Notes: a model not told the origin generated them from the letters alone. Positions 15,748 to 23,293 are shown, counted from the first letter of the stretch. The stretch: 64,000 bases of DNA from Rossellomorea marisflavi (GCF_009806575.1 NZ_CP047095.1:2794001-2858000), one strand, 5' to 3'. Translations and numbers: made by a program.

Positions 15748-15778
15748 TAAAAAAAGCCAGGCATTTAAACCTGACTTG
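15748..15778 (-). terminator. Intrinsic terminator after the 15820 gene
   Basis: GTCAGG and CCTGGC pair across a short AT-rich loop, followed on the leftward strand by a run of seven U. It lies about 40 bases past the stop codon at 15820. Confidence 0.6.
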
Positions 15779-15819
15779 AAAGTTCATTTTATGATTATAC
15801 CTACCATACTAGATCACAT

Positions 15820-16067
15820 TTACAGTTTTGCTTTGTGTTGAAACTCATCAAATGATTGTACAAATGACTTATTTTTCATTTTCCCCACTTCTAATTCCCT
15901 TTTTAACTCTTCAACTATTGCAGGAAGATCAATGTAATTCCTCATGAATTTCACAGAGTGTCTAATCGTTTCAGGTTGACTGGGTTTCTTATATGAACGA
16001 CTATCTAACTCAAACATAAGTGTTTTTAAAATCTTGTATTCTTCTTCATTTAAGGTAACTTAGACAT
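15820..16067 (-). pseudogene. Small gene with a frameshift at its start, unknown function
   Basis: An open frame continues upstream of the internal ATG at 16017 as VTLNEEEYKILKTL and is closed by TAA at 16062-16060. Reading ATG TCT from 16067 and restoring one base near 16060 would give MSKVTLNEEEYKILKTLMFE, a normal-looking start of an 82-84 residue protein rich in charged helices. As it stands the frame breaks after three codons. Either the gene is broken or translation starts at 16017, where I see no good ribosome site. No family is recognised. Confidence 0.5.
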
Positions 16068-16187
16068 TCTGAACTCTATTCACATTTAATTCCCATTATT
16101 AAAATGATTAAGACTCGGCTGGGCCTCGTGCTTGGTCTAACGACCTTCGCTAACATTTAGTAATAGAATAACTACTGGTGAATATCC

Positions 16188-16237
16188 ATAATAACATGGA
16201 GTGTGTTAGCTTTAGCTATCACAGGTAATGTTATTAT
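16188..16237. other. Nested 50-base hairpin next to the helicase gene
   Basis: ATAATAACAT (16188-16197) and ATGTTATTAT (16228-16237) are perfect 10-bp arms. Inside them GTGTTAGCT and AGCTATCAC form a second stem with one mismatch around a 2-base loop. No U run follows on either strand, so it is not a simple terminator. Position between the helicase 3' end and the small gene suggests an origin or an RNA structure. The 285-base gap around it (16068-16352) contains no gene I can support. Confidence 0.5.
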
Positions 16238-16352
16238 GCGTTCTAAGCAATCGTTCACCTATACTTTTTATATGTTTTCTTATAAGGAAATAGCTTGAAA
16301 ACCTATATATATCAAGGGATACAGCATTTGTTTATACCTTTTTAAAAATAGA

Positions 16353-17633
16353 TCAACTTTCATTAAGTACGCTTTGGTTATTCAAATACTTTTCTAGTAA
16401 TGTTCGCATTCTATTGCTGGGGATATATATGTTAATGGGCTTACCTTTTCTTACTCTACTTCTAAATACCCATTGTAGTAACTCTGATAGTGCAAATAAA
16501 TCCTCGTCTACTTTTACACCTTTACTATTGAAGAATTGTTTTGTAATTGGATTCATGTAGCGATTCGCAAAGTAGATACATGTTGATTTATCTGCATAAT
16601 CATTAGTTGCCCTTGCAGTAACCTCCACAAACTGCTTCTTTAAATTTTTGGGACAAATATTCTTTTCAAAGGCTAAAAATGTTGTCCACATCACCTCATT
16701 GCTTGGTACTTTCATTTTGTTGTAATAAAAGTTAAATCCATGATCCTTTAAAAGTTTCTGCTGCATCTTGTTCCCTGTTAGCTTAGTTAATTGTGATTTA
16801 CTAAAAGCAGAAGTCTTTTCTCCAATTTTGTTTATATCAAATCTATCTGTAGGTTGAGAATAATATATCTGTATCAAATTTTTCAAATGTACTCTATTCT
16901 CTTGTTGCAAAGGTATATAAGGAACTAGTTCATAACTATCGTTAATAAATGATACGGCTTGAAAGTTGTAATCTAAATTAAACAAGTCATAGTAGTAACG
17001 TTGAATCTGTCCATTAAACATATATGTTAGTACGTATACCTCCTCAAATCCTTTAAAAGCTGATACAGGAAACATCCAGTACATTGCTATACCATCGTAA
17101 ACCATTAAATTATTCGAATTTGCAAGATTACGGATATGTTCAAAATTACCATCTTTATATTCTTTATCGTTCCATTGTACAAAGCCTTTGTTGTCAATTG
17201 AAATTGCTGGATCACCTGTTTTGGTTCGTGCTGTAAGAAGCAGTTGTAAATCATTCTTAGATATATTAACTTGATCAATAACATTCATGACTTCATCTAA
17301 TATAAGTGTGTAGCCCTGCATTTCAATTAGTTCAATTAGTTCATTATCCATTCGCTGAAACAATGCATGAGTTGAGACAATATCCTCACGCTTATAAATA
17401 AGTTCTTTCAAGCTTTCTAGCTTTGTACCTCCTTTCTTATTTTCAGGCTGTGCAAACTTTCTTACCGAGGATGATAGTACTCGTTCTACCTCATTTAGGA
17501 AAGGAGTAATATATATGAATTTTTTATTATTTGGTGATCTATTCATATGTTGGATAGCCCAGCTTGTCTTTCCACTTCCCATAATTGAATCAATTATTGT
17601 AATCTTTTTTTCTGTTGGATTTTTACATAACAT
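16353..17633 (-). CDS. Phage-type SF2 helicase / origin-binding-like ATPase
   Basis: A 426-residue P-loop helicase. Walker A SIMGSGKTSWAIQHM lies near residue 20 and the DEAD-like motif II TLILDEVMNVID near 120. Motif I is followed by YITPFLNEVERV (motif Ia), and DIVSTHALFQRM resembles motif Ic. The C-terminal lobe includes YADKSTCIYFANRYMNP. Similar small helicases occur in phages and satellites of Firmicutes, for replication. The start is the ATG at 17633, nine bases after AAAGGA; an in-frame ATG at 17654 lacks a ribosome site. Copy 3 of the 38-bp motif lies 30 bases upstream. Confidence 0.75.
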   Translation of the reverse strand: MLCKNPTEKKITIIDSIMGSGKTSWAIQHMNRSPNNKKFIYITPFLNEVERVLSSSVRKFAQPENKKGGTKLESLKELIYKREDIVSTHALFQRMDNELIELIEMQGYTLILDEVMNVIDQVNISKNDLQLLLTARTKTGDPAISIDNKGFVQWNDKEYKDGNFEHIRNLANSNNLMVYDGIAMYWMFPVSAFKGFEEVYVLTYMFNGQIQRYYYDLFNLDYNFQAVSFINDSYELVPYIPLQQENRVHLKNLIQIYYSQPTDRFDINKIGEKTSAFSKSQLTKLTGNKMQQKLLKDHGFNFYYNKMKVPSNEVMWTTFLAFEKNICPKNLKKQFVEVTARATNDYADKSTCIYFANRYMNPITKQFFNSKGVKVDEDLFALSELLQWVFRSRVRKGKPINIYIPSNRMRTLLEKYLNNQSVLNES

Positions 17634-17662
17634 ATTCCATCTTCCTTTCTTCATAGCCCGTA

Positions 17663-17700
17663 CAAAGTAAGACTTGCAGAAAAAAATTCAAAAAGGACAT
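17663..17700 (-). promoter_or_regulatory. 38-bp element motif, copy 3
   Basis: On the minus strand: ATGTCC, 16 bases, TGCAAGT, 4 bases, CTTTG, spacing identical to the other two copies. The helicase ATG at 17633 begins 30 bases past the end of the motif, the right distance for a promoter with a short leader. Confidence 0.65.
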
Positions 17701-17811
17701 ATGATTGGAATCAAAAACAACAGAACATTCCCCCCCTAGCCCGTTTACCTTTCCTACATTCTCTTACAAATAGTAGTATTTTTAAAAAGTAAAAAGGAAT
17801 AATCTAAACGA

Positions 17812-19296
17812 TTACTCCTCCTTGAACCTTATTATAATTTTTGGTGATTCCTCACCCTTCCCATAAGACCAAAAAATTCCGCTAATTAAACCATGTAATA
17901 GACGATTTATCTTTTCGTCTAAGAATCCTTCTCCATCGAGAAAATCCCATTTCTCCATAAGGCTGTCTACAGTTTCTATCTGTTCCTGAAGATCATTGAT
18001 TCTCACTGTCTTATCTTCACTATCTACCCGAAATATTTCTTCTTCGATTTTCAATATTTCTTCCAACCTTGTAGCTTTTCGTTCCCGATATGTAACAATG
18101 TCTATTTCATCTTCCTCAAAAAGTATATTGATTTTTTCCAAAGCCTTCTCAGACCTCTTTAGTCGGCTTATTAGTTTGTCTTTTATAAATTGAGTGTTGT
18201 CTTCATGTTTACCTTCTTTAAGGGTTTCTAGTGCCTTTAAAATGCTTTCTTTATGTTGTAGAACTTCTCTCTTAATTTCCACTAGTACAGGATTATAATA
18301 AAAACCTCTGTTCCCGCACTTACAGTGCTTAATGTAAACCTTATCAAGACGTTTAAGATAGTTGCACCCTTGTGACTTTCCACAATTAGCACAATAAATT
18401 AGATTACTTGTAGGGTATATTCTGTTCTTACTTCTGGGTGCTTTAAAAGAATATTCGTTAACGATCTTATTAGCCGATTCCCAAGTTTTCTCTTCTATTA
18501 TTGCTGGGTGGGCATTATGAACAATAATCCATTCCTCTTTAGGTCTAATTGTATTAGCATGTTTACCAGTGGTTTTGTTACTAATTATTGTGCCTCTATA
18601 CGCCTCATTGTTTATTATTCTTAGTATGCTGTTATAGTGAAAATCGTTCCCTTCTCTTGTCTTAATACCCATACTTTTTAACTGCTTAAGCACATCAGGT
18701 ATAGTAGTACCTTTATCAACCTCAGAAAAGATAAACTGAATGTCTTTTGCACGTTCATTCGGAACAAGTTTCTTTGTCTTAGTGTCCTTTTTGTATCCTA
18801 GCGGGGCAATTCCATTTGTCCAATGACCCTGCTTTTGTGCGTATTCCTTTCCTCTTCTCATACGCTTTAAGATTTGTTTATATTCTCCACTAGCAATTAA
18901 GTTCGTAATCCCTAACAGCAAACTGTCATCATCTTTAGTAAGATCAAATATTCTATGTGGTGTAATGATATATGTCTCGGTTTGATACAATATCCTTTTA
19001 ATTTCACTTGCGTCGAATTCGTTTCTTGAAAGCCTATCAATGTCCATGACTACAACAGCATCATAATAATCTTGTTGAACCCGTTCAAGTAGTTTAACGA
19101 ACTCTTTCCTTTTTAAAATGGTGCTACTTGAAGCCACTTCCTCAAATAACTCATATGACCAGTGATTTTCATTAACTAAGTCAATTAAAGTTTGACGATG
19201 ATTAGCAAGTACTTGTTCAATTCCTTGATTTTCTTCATCTCGACTTAACCTTAAATACACAGCAACATGCTTTACTTTCTCGTTGTTAAATAGCAA
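17812..19296 (-). CDS. Large serine recombinase (site-specific integrase)
   Basis: About 494 residues with the order typical of large serine integrases. The N-terminal catalytic domain has VAVYLRLSRDEEN (nucleophile S near residue 16), and VMDIDRLSRNE (near 90) carries conserved arginine. The recombinase domain has GIAPLGYKKD and NEAYRGTII. A zinc ribbon has CANCGKSQGC and HCKCG. A coiled coil of E/K-rich repeats (330-430) follows. The start is TTG 19296, six bases after AAGGTG. It lies at the element edge beside the right attachment site and should carry out insertion and, with a partner factor, excision at comGA. Confidence 0.95.
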   Translation of the reverse strand: MLFNNEKVKHVAVYLRLSRDEENQGIEQVLANHRQTLIDLVNENHWSYELFEEVASSSTILKRKEFVKLLERVQQDYYDAVVVMDIDRLSRNEFDASEIKRILYQTETYIITPHRIFDLTKDDDSLLLGITNLIASGEYKQILKRMRRGKEYAQKQGHWTNGIAPLGYKKDTKTKKLVPNERAKDIQFIFSEVDKGTTIPDVLKQLKSMGIKTREGNDFHYNSILRIINNEAYRGTIISNKTTGKHANTIRPKEEWIIVHNAHPAIIEEKTWESANKIVNEYSFKAPRSKNRIYPTSNLIYCANCGKSQGCNYLKRLDKVYIKHCKCGNRGFYYNPVLVEIKREVLQHKESILKALETLKEGKHEDNTQFIKDKLISRLKRSEKALEKINILFEEDEIDIVTYRERKATRLEEILKIEEEIFRVDSEDKTVRINDLQEQIETVDSLMEKWDFLDGEGFLDEKINRLLHGLISGIFWSYGKGEESPKIIIRFKEE

Positions 19297-19317
19297 TATA
19301 ATCACCTTCCCAAGGTA

Positions 19318-19346
19318 ATTATACAGTGTACTACCCAAGTACTCAA
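19318..19346 (-). promoter_or_regulatory. Integrase promoter overlapping the attachment arm
   Basis: On the minus strand TTGAGT (19346-19341), 17 bases, TATAAT (19323-19318). The -10 is consensus and the -35 has four of six matches. Transcription would start about 15 bases before the integrase TTG. The -35 lies within the attachment-site spacer and arm (19334-19349), so integrase bound there would block its own promoter. All of it is element sequence, so it persists in the excised circle. Confidence 0.75.
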
Positions 19347-19351
19347 CTAGT
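19334..19351. other. Right attachment site of the element (core plus arm)
   Basis: The core GT (plus strand) is at 19350-19351, preceded by the 6-base spacer CAACTA and the arm CCCAAGTACT at 19334-19343. It mirrors the left site exactly (arm 10, spacer 6, core 2). Right of the core is the comGA 5' part, so this is the comGA/element hybrid junction. Confidence 0.88.
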
Positions 19352-19789
19352 CGGTCCGGTAAACAAGATCAGACCGTGGGAGTGCATGAGCAGGGCGACG
19401 AGTTTTTTGGCTGAGGACGGATAGAGGGACATATGCTCGATGGGGATCTGATAGCGTTCGGGCAGGATCCGGATGACGAGGCTTTCTTTGAGATGGGTGG
19501 TCGGAAGGGTGGATACCCGCAGTGCCAGGGGGATCCGTGAGATGAAATGGGTGTAGGAGCCGCTTTGGGGCTTTCGCTTCTCTGCGATATCCATGGAGGA
19601 CATGAACTTCAGATGGGCGATGAGGCGCTCGGCCTGGTCTTCGTCGATCGTCTTGAACGGGACGAGTGTTCCGAGCTTTCTGAATTGAATGAGGTAATCG
19701 TGCTTGCGAGGGACGAGATGGACATCTGTTGCATGACTGCGAAATGCTTCCGAAATCATCCGTTCGGAGAAGGTTTCGACAGAGTGGAT
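19343..19789 (-). pseudogene. comGA: comGA, 5' fragment (split by integrative element)
   Basis: The N-terminal 146 codons of ComGA: ATDVHLVPRKHDYLIQF, then IAHLKFMSSMDIAEKRKPQSG, STLPTTHLKESLVIRILPE and HSHGLILFTGPT, where the Walker A motif breaks off. The element adds S and a stop. The first ATG in frame is only at 19759. Sequence like the family's true N terminus extends further up (HSVETFSERMISEAF) to a TGA at 19798-19796, and an AAAGGTGG lies at 19803-19810. The only initiation candidates there are ATC codons at 19792 or 19789; the latter gives the family length of 357 residues after excision. Confidence 0.92.
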
Positions 19790-19895
19790 GATGAATCACA
19801 CCACCTTTCAGTAGTCTTGAAGATATATATACGACAAAAAACCTGAAAATCCTGCAAAGCTCACTATTTTTTTCGTTTACTCTGTTTTACCAGAA
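19790..19895 (-). promoter_or_regulatory. Upstream region of the comG operon
   Basis: The leftward leader contains the ribosome site AAAGGTGG (19803-19810), a -10-like TATATAT (about 19824-19830) and A/T tracts. I looked for the ComK box (AAAA, 5 bases, TTTT, paired) and found A and T runs but no exact match, so ComK control is expected from the family rather than shown. Any transcript from here runs through the 5' fragment of comGA straight into the integrase gene. Confidence 0.45.
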
Positions 19896-19896
19896 A

Positions 19897-19920
19897 GGCC
19901 CCGTCCAATTGGACGGGGCC
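19897..19920 (-). terminator. Terminator of the Liv/acyl operon
   Basis: GGCCCCGTCC-AATT-GGACGGGGCC-type perfect stem directly after the last permease gene and before the comG promoter region. The U tract on the leftward strand is short (CUUUCUGG), but the 11-bp GC-rich stem is strong. Confidence 0.7.
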
Positions 19921-19926
19921 GATGGG

Positions 19927-20922
19927 TCAGGCTGCTTTCTTCACTTCGTCGTTCTTTCTCTCTTTCTTCTTTTTCCCCTTCAGGGACTTCACTACACCTG
20001 CCAATCCTTTCGGGAAGCCCAAGAGGACGACGATATAGAGGAAGCCGAGGAAGATCGTCCAGCGCTCGAAGATCGGGTAGACCGATGCCAGTTCCGATAG
20101 GTAGTGACGCAGGAACTCGATGATGCCGGCCCCGATGATGGGACCGATCAGCGTCCCGAGACCGCCGATCATGGTCATGAGCAGGGCATCGAGGGTCACT
20201 TCGATGGAGAATACGCTCACATTGATGAACCGTAGCGAAACCGCATACAGGGCCCCGCTCAATGCGGCCACCATGCCGGACGTGACACTCGCCATGAGCT
20301 TGTAATGAAGCGTCTTGAACCCAAGCGCTTCCGTCCTGTACTCATTCTGGGAAATGGCCTTCAGGACCTTCCCCGTCGACGAGGAGGTGAATAACTTCAA
20401 CAGTATGAAGATGGATGCCATGACGATCAAGGTTACATAATAGAAGCTCATGCGATCTTTGAATACATCCGGCACAGAGAATGTAAAGCCGTCCCCTCCC
20501 ATGGTCAGCCCCCTCCACTTCTCGGCAAGAACCAAGAACAGCTGAGAAACGGCCAAGGTGAGCATGGCGTAGAAGTGACTCTTTAGGCGAAGGGACAGTA
20601 GTCCGATCACATAGCTCACCACGGCTGAAAGGGCGATGCCGATCAGGAGCCCGATGATGAAGTTCCCCAGTGTGGCCTCATGATTATTGAACATGAGGGC
20701 CACGCTGTAGGCACCCAGGCCGAAGAACATGCAGTGACCGAAGGAAACGATCCCTGTATACCCAAGAAGGATATCGAAACTCATGGCGAAGATGGCGAAA
20801 ATGAAGATCTGCGTGAACATGATGAGCATGCTCCTTGAATCATTGACAAAAGGAAACAGCATCAAGGCCACCAAGCCTGCCATCCCCCCGTAAAGAGGGA
20901 TGCGATTCGTCATGCTTTTCAT
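19927..20922 (-). CDS. livM: Liv-type ABC transporter permease (LivM family)
   Basis: A 331-residue polytopic permease of the hydrophobic amino acid transporter (HAAT) family. About nine or ten membrane segments are visible, and the LivM signature GYTGIVSFGHCMFFGLGAY lies near residue 52. The cytoplasmic coupling region includes ISQNEYRTEALGF, followed by ALSGALYA, and GGLGTLIGPIIGAGIIE. It ends with a K/E-rich tail. It overlaps livH by four bases and is the last gene of the operon. HAAT systems import branched-chain amino acids but also other carboxylates; neighbours here favour an acid substrate. Confidence 0.92.
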   Translation of the reverse strand: MKSMTNRIPLYGGMAGLVALMLFPFVNDSRSMLIMFTQIFIFAIFAMSFDILLGYTGIVSFGHCMFFGLGAYSVALMFNNHEATLGNFIIGLLIGIALSAVVSYVIGLLSLRLKSHFYAMLTLAVSQLFLVLAEKWRGLTMGGDGFTFSVPDVFKDRMSFYYVTLIVMASIFILLKLFTSSSTGKVLKAISQNEYRTEALGFKTLHYKLMASVTSGMVAALSGALYAVSLRFINVSVFSIEVTLDALLMTMIGGLGTLIGPIIGAGIIEFLRHYLSELASVYPIFERWTIFLGFLYIVVLLGFPKGLAGVVKSLKGKKKKERKNDEVKKAA

Positions 20923-21791
20923 ACGGCTCCCCCCTTTTCCCCCATGAGTCCGGTCGGCTTCACCAATAAGACGAAGGCGAGGAGCAGCATATTAAGGGCA
21001 AGGGAAAGGTCTGGAATGTAATAGGCCATAAACGCGCCCAGGACCCCGACGATCAAGGAGGCGAGGGCCGACCCCTGAAGGCTTCCCATCCCGCCTATGA
21101 TCACCACGATGAAAGCAAGGACCGCATACTGCATCCCCATCTCTGCAAATACGACACCAGAATACGGGGCAAGGAGGGCACCGCCCATTGCCGCCATGGC
21201 AGAACCGAGCAGGAACACAAACGTAAAGATGGCTTTGACGTTGATCCCCATGGCCTGCACCATTTCCTTATCGATGACCCCGGCCCTGATCATAAGTCCG
21301 ATACGCGTCTTACTCAATAGAAGCCAGAGTGCGGCGTACATGATGACTCCCACTACGATCACAAACAACCTGTATTTGATGAGGATCACTCCCCCATCCA
21401 GCTGAAAACTGCCCTGCAGCCACTCCGGAAGATTGACCCTGATGGGATTCGGTCCCCATAAGATCTTGATGCTCTCTGTCAGGACGAGCATGCCTCCCAG
21501 TGTGATGAGGAGCTGCCTGACATGGTTTCCATAGACCGGTCGGATCAAAAATCGTTCCAATACGAGGCCGAGCACCATTCCGATCAGGATTGCTGCCGCT
21601 ACCGACAGGAGAAAATCCCCTGTCTCATTGAATACCCATGCCCCCATGAATGCCCCCCATACAAAGAGCCCCCCATGGGCAAAATTCAAAACGTCCATCA
21701 AGCCGAAGATCAGCGTCAGACCCGCTGCGAGGAGGAAAATCAGCAGTCCCGTCGAGATGCCGTTCACCAATAGATTAATGATTACGTCCAT
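20919..21791 (-). CDS. livH: Liv-type ABC transporter permease (LivH family)
   Basis: A 290-residue permease, family-typical length, with eight predicted membrane segments. The LivH signature is LTLIFGLMDVLNFAHGGLFVWGA (read near residue 25-45), and the coupling stretch GINVKAIFTFVFLLGSAMAAMGG and IIGGMGSLQGS follow. It pairs with LivM to form the channel. It lies 22 bases after the livF gene and overlaps livM. Confidence 0.93.
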   Translation of the reverse strand: MDVIINLLVNGISTGLLIFLLAAGLTLIFGLMDVLNFAHGGLFVWGAFMGAWVFNETGDFLLSVAAAILIGMVLGLVLERFLIRPVYGNHVRQLLITLGGMLVLTESIKILWGPNPIRVNLPEWLQGSFQLDGGVILIKYRLFVIVVGVIMYAALWLLLSKTRIGLMIRAGVIDKEMVQAMGINVKAIFTFVFLLGSAMAAMGGALLAPYSGVVFAEMGMQYAVLAFIVVIIGGMGSLQGSALASLIVGVLGAFMAYYIPDLSLALNMLLLAFVLLVKPTGLMGEKGGAV

Positions 21792-21813
21792 ACTTGATCC
21801 ACTCCCTAAACAC

Positions 21814-22518
21814 CTATGCTATCCCAAGATACTTCCGGCACATCTCACGGTCTTCCACCAGTTCGTTCATCCGTCCGTCGTGGACGATCTTCCCGTCATC
21901 CATGATATAAAAATAATCCCCGATCCTGCTTGCCATCATGAAGTTCTGTTCTACAAGGAGAATCGTTGTCCTTTCTTTCATCTTCAGGATCGATTCCATC
22001 AGCTTTTCCACCATGATCGGGGAAAGCCCCTTACTCGGTTCATCGATCAGCAGGAGGCCATCCCCATTGATGTATGCCCTGGAGATGGCGAGCATCTGCT
22101 TCTGTCCTCCTGATAATAGACCGCTCTTCTTGTGCCAGTATGTCTTCAGGTCCGGAAACAGGTCCAGCATCCATTCTGCCTTTTCCTCAGCCGCTTGGTC
22201 CCCTTTCACTTTTGCAAGACTCAAGGTCTCTTCCACCGTCAAGCTGCCGAATATCCCCTGATTCTCAGGAACATAACCGATCCCTTTCTTCGAAATCTGA
22301 TGGGTCGGGGCGCCTCTCAAGGATTCGTCCTTATAGCGGATCGACCCCGTGCTCTTCGGATTGAATCCCATGATCGAGCGGAGCGTGGTCGTTTTCCCTG
22401 CCCCGTTCCGACCGAACAGGACCGTGATGCTCCCTTCTTTGACCCCGAGGGACACACCCTGTAGAATATGGTACTGTCCGAGATAGGTTTGAAGATCATC
22501 CACTTTTAATAGATTCAT
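21814..22518 (-). CDS. livF: Liv-type ABC transporter ATP-binding protein (LivF family)
   Basis: A 234-residue ABC ATPase: Walker A GRNGAGKTT (near residue 37), signature LLSGGQKQMLAISRA, Walker B LLLIDEPSKGLSP, H-loop VEQN. SKGLSP with a following VEQNF is typical of LivF. The start is MNLLKVDDL at 22518, preceded by GGAGGG; longer frames upstream lie within livG. It overlaps livG by 23 bases. Confidence 0.93.
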   Translation of the reverse strand: MNLLKVDDLQTYLGQYHILQGVSLGVKEGSITVLFGRNGAGKTTTLRSIMGFNPKSTGSIRYKDESLRGAPTHQISKKGIGYVPENQGIFGSLTVEETLSLAKVKGDQAAEEKAEWMLDLFPDLKTYWHKKSGLLSGGQKQMLAISRAYINGDGLLLIDEPSKGLSPIMVEKLMESILKMKERTTILLVEQNFMMASRIGDYFYIMDDGKIVHDGRMNELVEDREMCRKYLGIA

Positions 22519-23269
22519 TATGCATCCCTCCAAGATACGCCGTCTGTACGCGCTCATCCTTGATGATCGTCCGTGGATCCCCGCTTGCGAGCAGCTCTCC
22601 GTTGAAAAGGACGACAAGACGATCAGACAGATGCATCACCATGTCCATCTTGTGTTCGATGAGGACAATGGTATGATCACCGCCTGCCTTGATCCTGTTG
22701 ATCACTTCGAGGATTGCCGGGATGTCTTCGATGGAGATCCCGGCAGTCGGCTCATCAAGGAGAAGCAGTTCCGTTTTGAGGGCGAGAAGCATGGCAAGCT
22801 CAAGCTTCCGTTTCTCACCGTGTGCCAGGTCGATGGCAAGGGCATCACCCTTTTCCTTCAGCATGCAAGTCTCCATCAGCTCTCTTGCTTCCTCTTCCTG
22901 CCGTCTTTTCAACCCTGGTTTCGGGAAGATGGAATAGTAATCCTTCCCTGCCGATTGAACACTGAGGCGGATATTTTCAAGTACGGTCAATTCAGGGAAG
23001 ATGTTGGTAAGCTGAAAGGACCTGCCAATGCCGGCACGCGCTCTCATGGGGATTGATAATCCCGTAACATTCCGGTCTTTGAAGAAGATTTCCCCTCTCG
23101 TCGGGGTGATCTGCCCGCTGATCAGATTGAACAGGGTAGTCTTGCCGGCACCATTAGGACCGATGATCGATACAAGCTTCCCCCGCTCAATCTCCAAATC
23201 GACCTCTTTGATTACGTCATGTTCCCCGAACGAGACGGATAGACCGGCCGTGCGTAATATCGTGTTCAT
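22496..23269 (-). CDS. livG: Liv-type ABC transporter ATP-binding protein (LivG family)
   Basis: A 257-residue ABC ATPase: Walker A GPNGAGKTT (near residue 37), the LivG-type stretch GIGRSFQLTNIFPELTVLENI, a somewhat degenerate signature LAHGEKRKLELAMLL, Walker B LLLDEPTAGIS, H-loop IEHKMD. It is the second ATPase of the importer. A hairpin at 23294-23318 separates it from the upstream binding-protein gene. The HGEKR signature is normal for LivG proteins. Confidence 0.93.
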   Translation of the reverse strand: MNTILRTAGLSVSFGEHDVIKEVDLEIERGKLVSIIGPNGAGKTTLFNLISGQITPTRGEIFFKDRNVTGLSIPMRARAGIGRSFQLTNIFPELTVLENIRLSVQSAGKDYYSIFPKPGLKRRQEEEARELMETCMLKEKGDALAIDLAHGEKRKLELAMLLALKTELLLLDEPTAGISIEDIPAILEVINRIKAGGDHTIVLIEHKMDMVMHLSDRLVVLFNGELLASGDPRTIIKDERVQTAYLGGMHNESIKSG

Positions 23270-23293
23270 TCCGGTACCTCCTTTATGGATAGC

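Larger units (their letters stand above)
9190..19351. mobile_element. 10.16-kb integrative element inserted in the comGA Walker A codons
   Basis: The boundaries are defined by the split comGA frame and by symmetric attachment-site halves at both ends (cores at 9190-9191 and 19350-19351). The content is visibly more AT-rich than the flanks. It carries a large serine recombinase at the right edge, a helicase, a small serine resolvase, several small genes, and a GHKL ATPase/HNH nuclease/membrane protein set. No capsid, terminase or lysis genes are seen, so it is not a complete prophage. A phage satellite or a serine-integrase genomic island with defence cargo fits best. Confidence 0.92.

Noticed and set aside
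9190-19351. Complete prophage or integrative conjugative element
   Set aside because: No capsid, tail, terminase, lysis, relaxase or type IV secretion genes are visible in the 10 kb.
19347-19799. Minus-strand 150-codon frame starting at GTG 19799
   Set aside because: Its frame overlaps comGA out of phase and is rich in R, P, H and S, as expected for a shadow; comGA homology is in the other frame.
19790-19895. ComK boxes upstream of comGA
   Set aside because: A and T tracts are present but no AAAA-N5-TTTT match could be found, so I did not annotate ComK sites.
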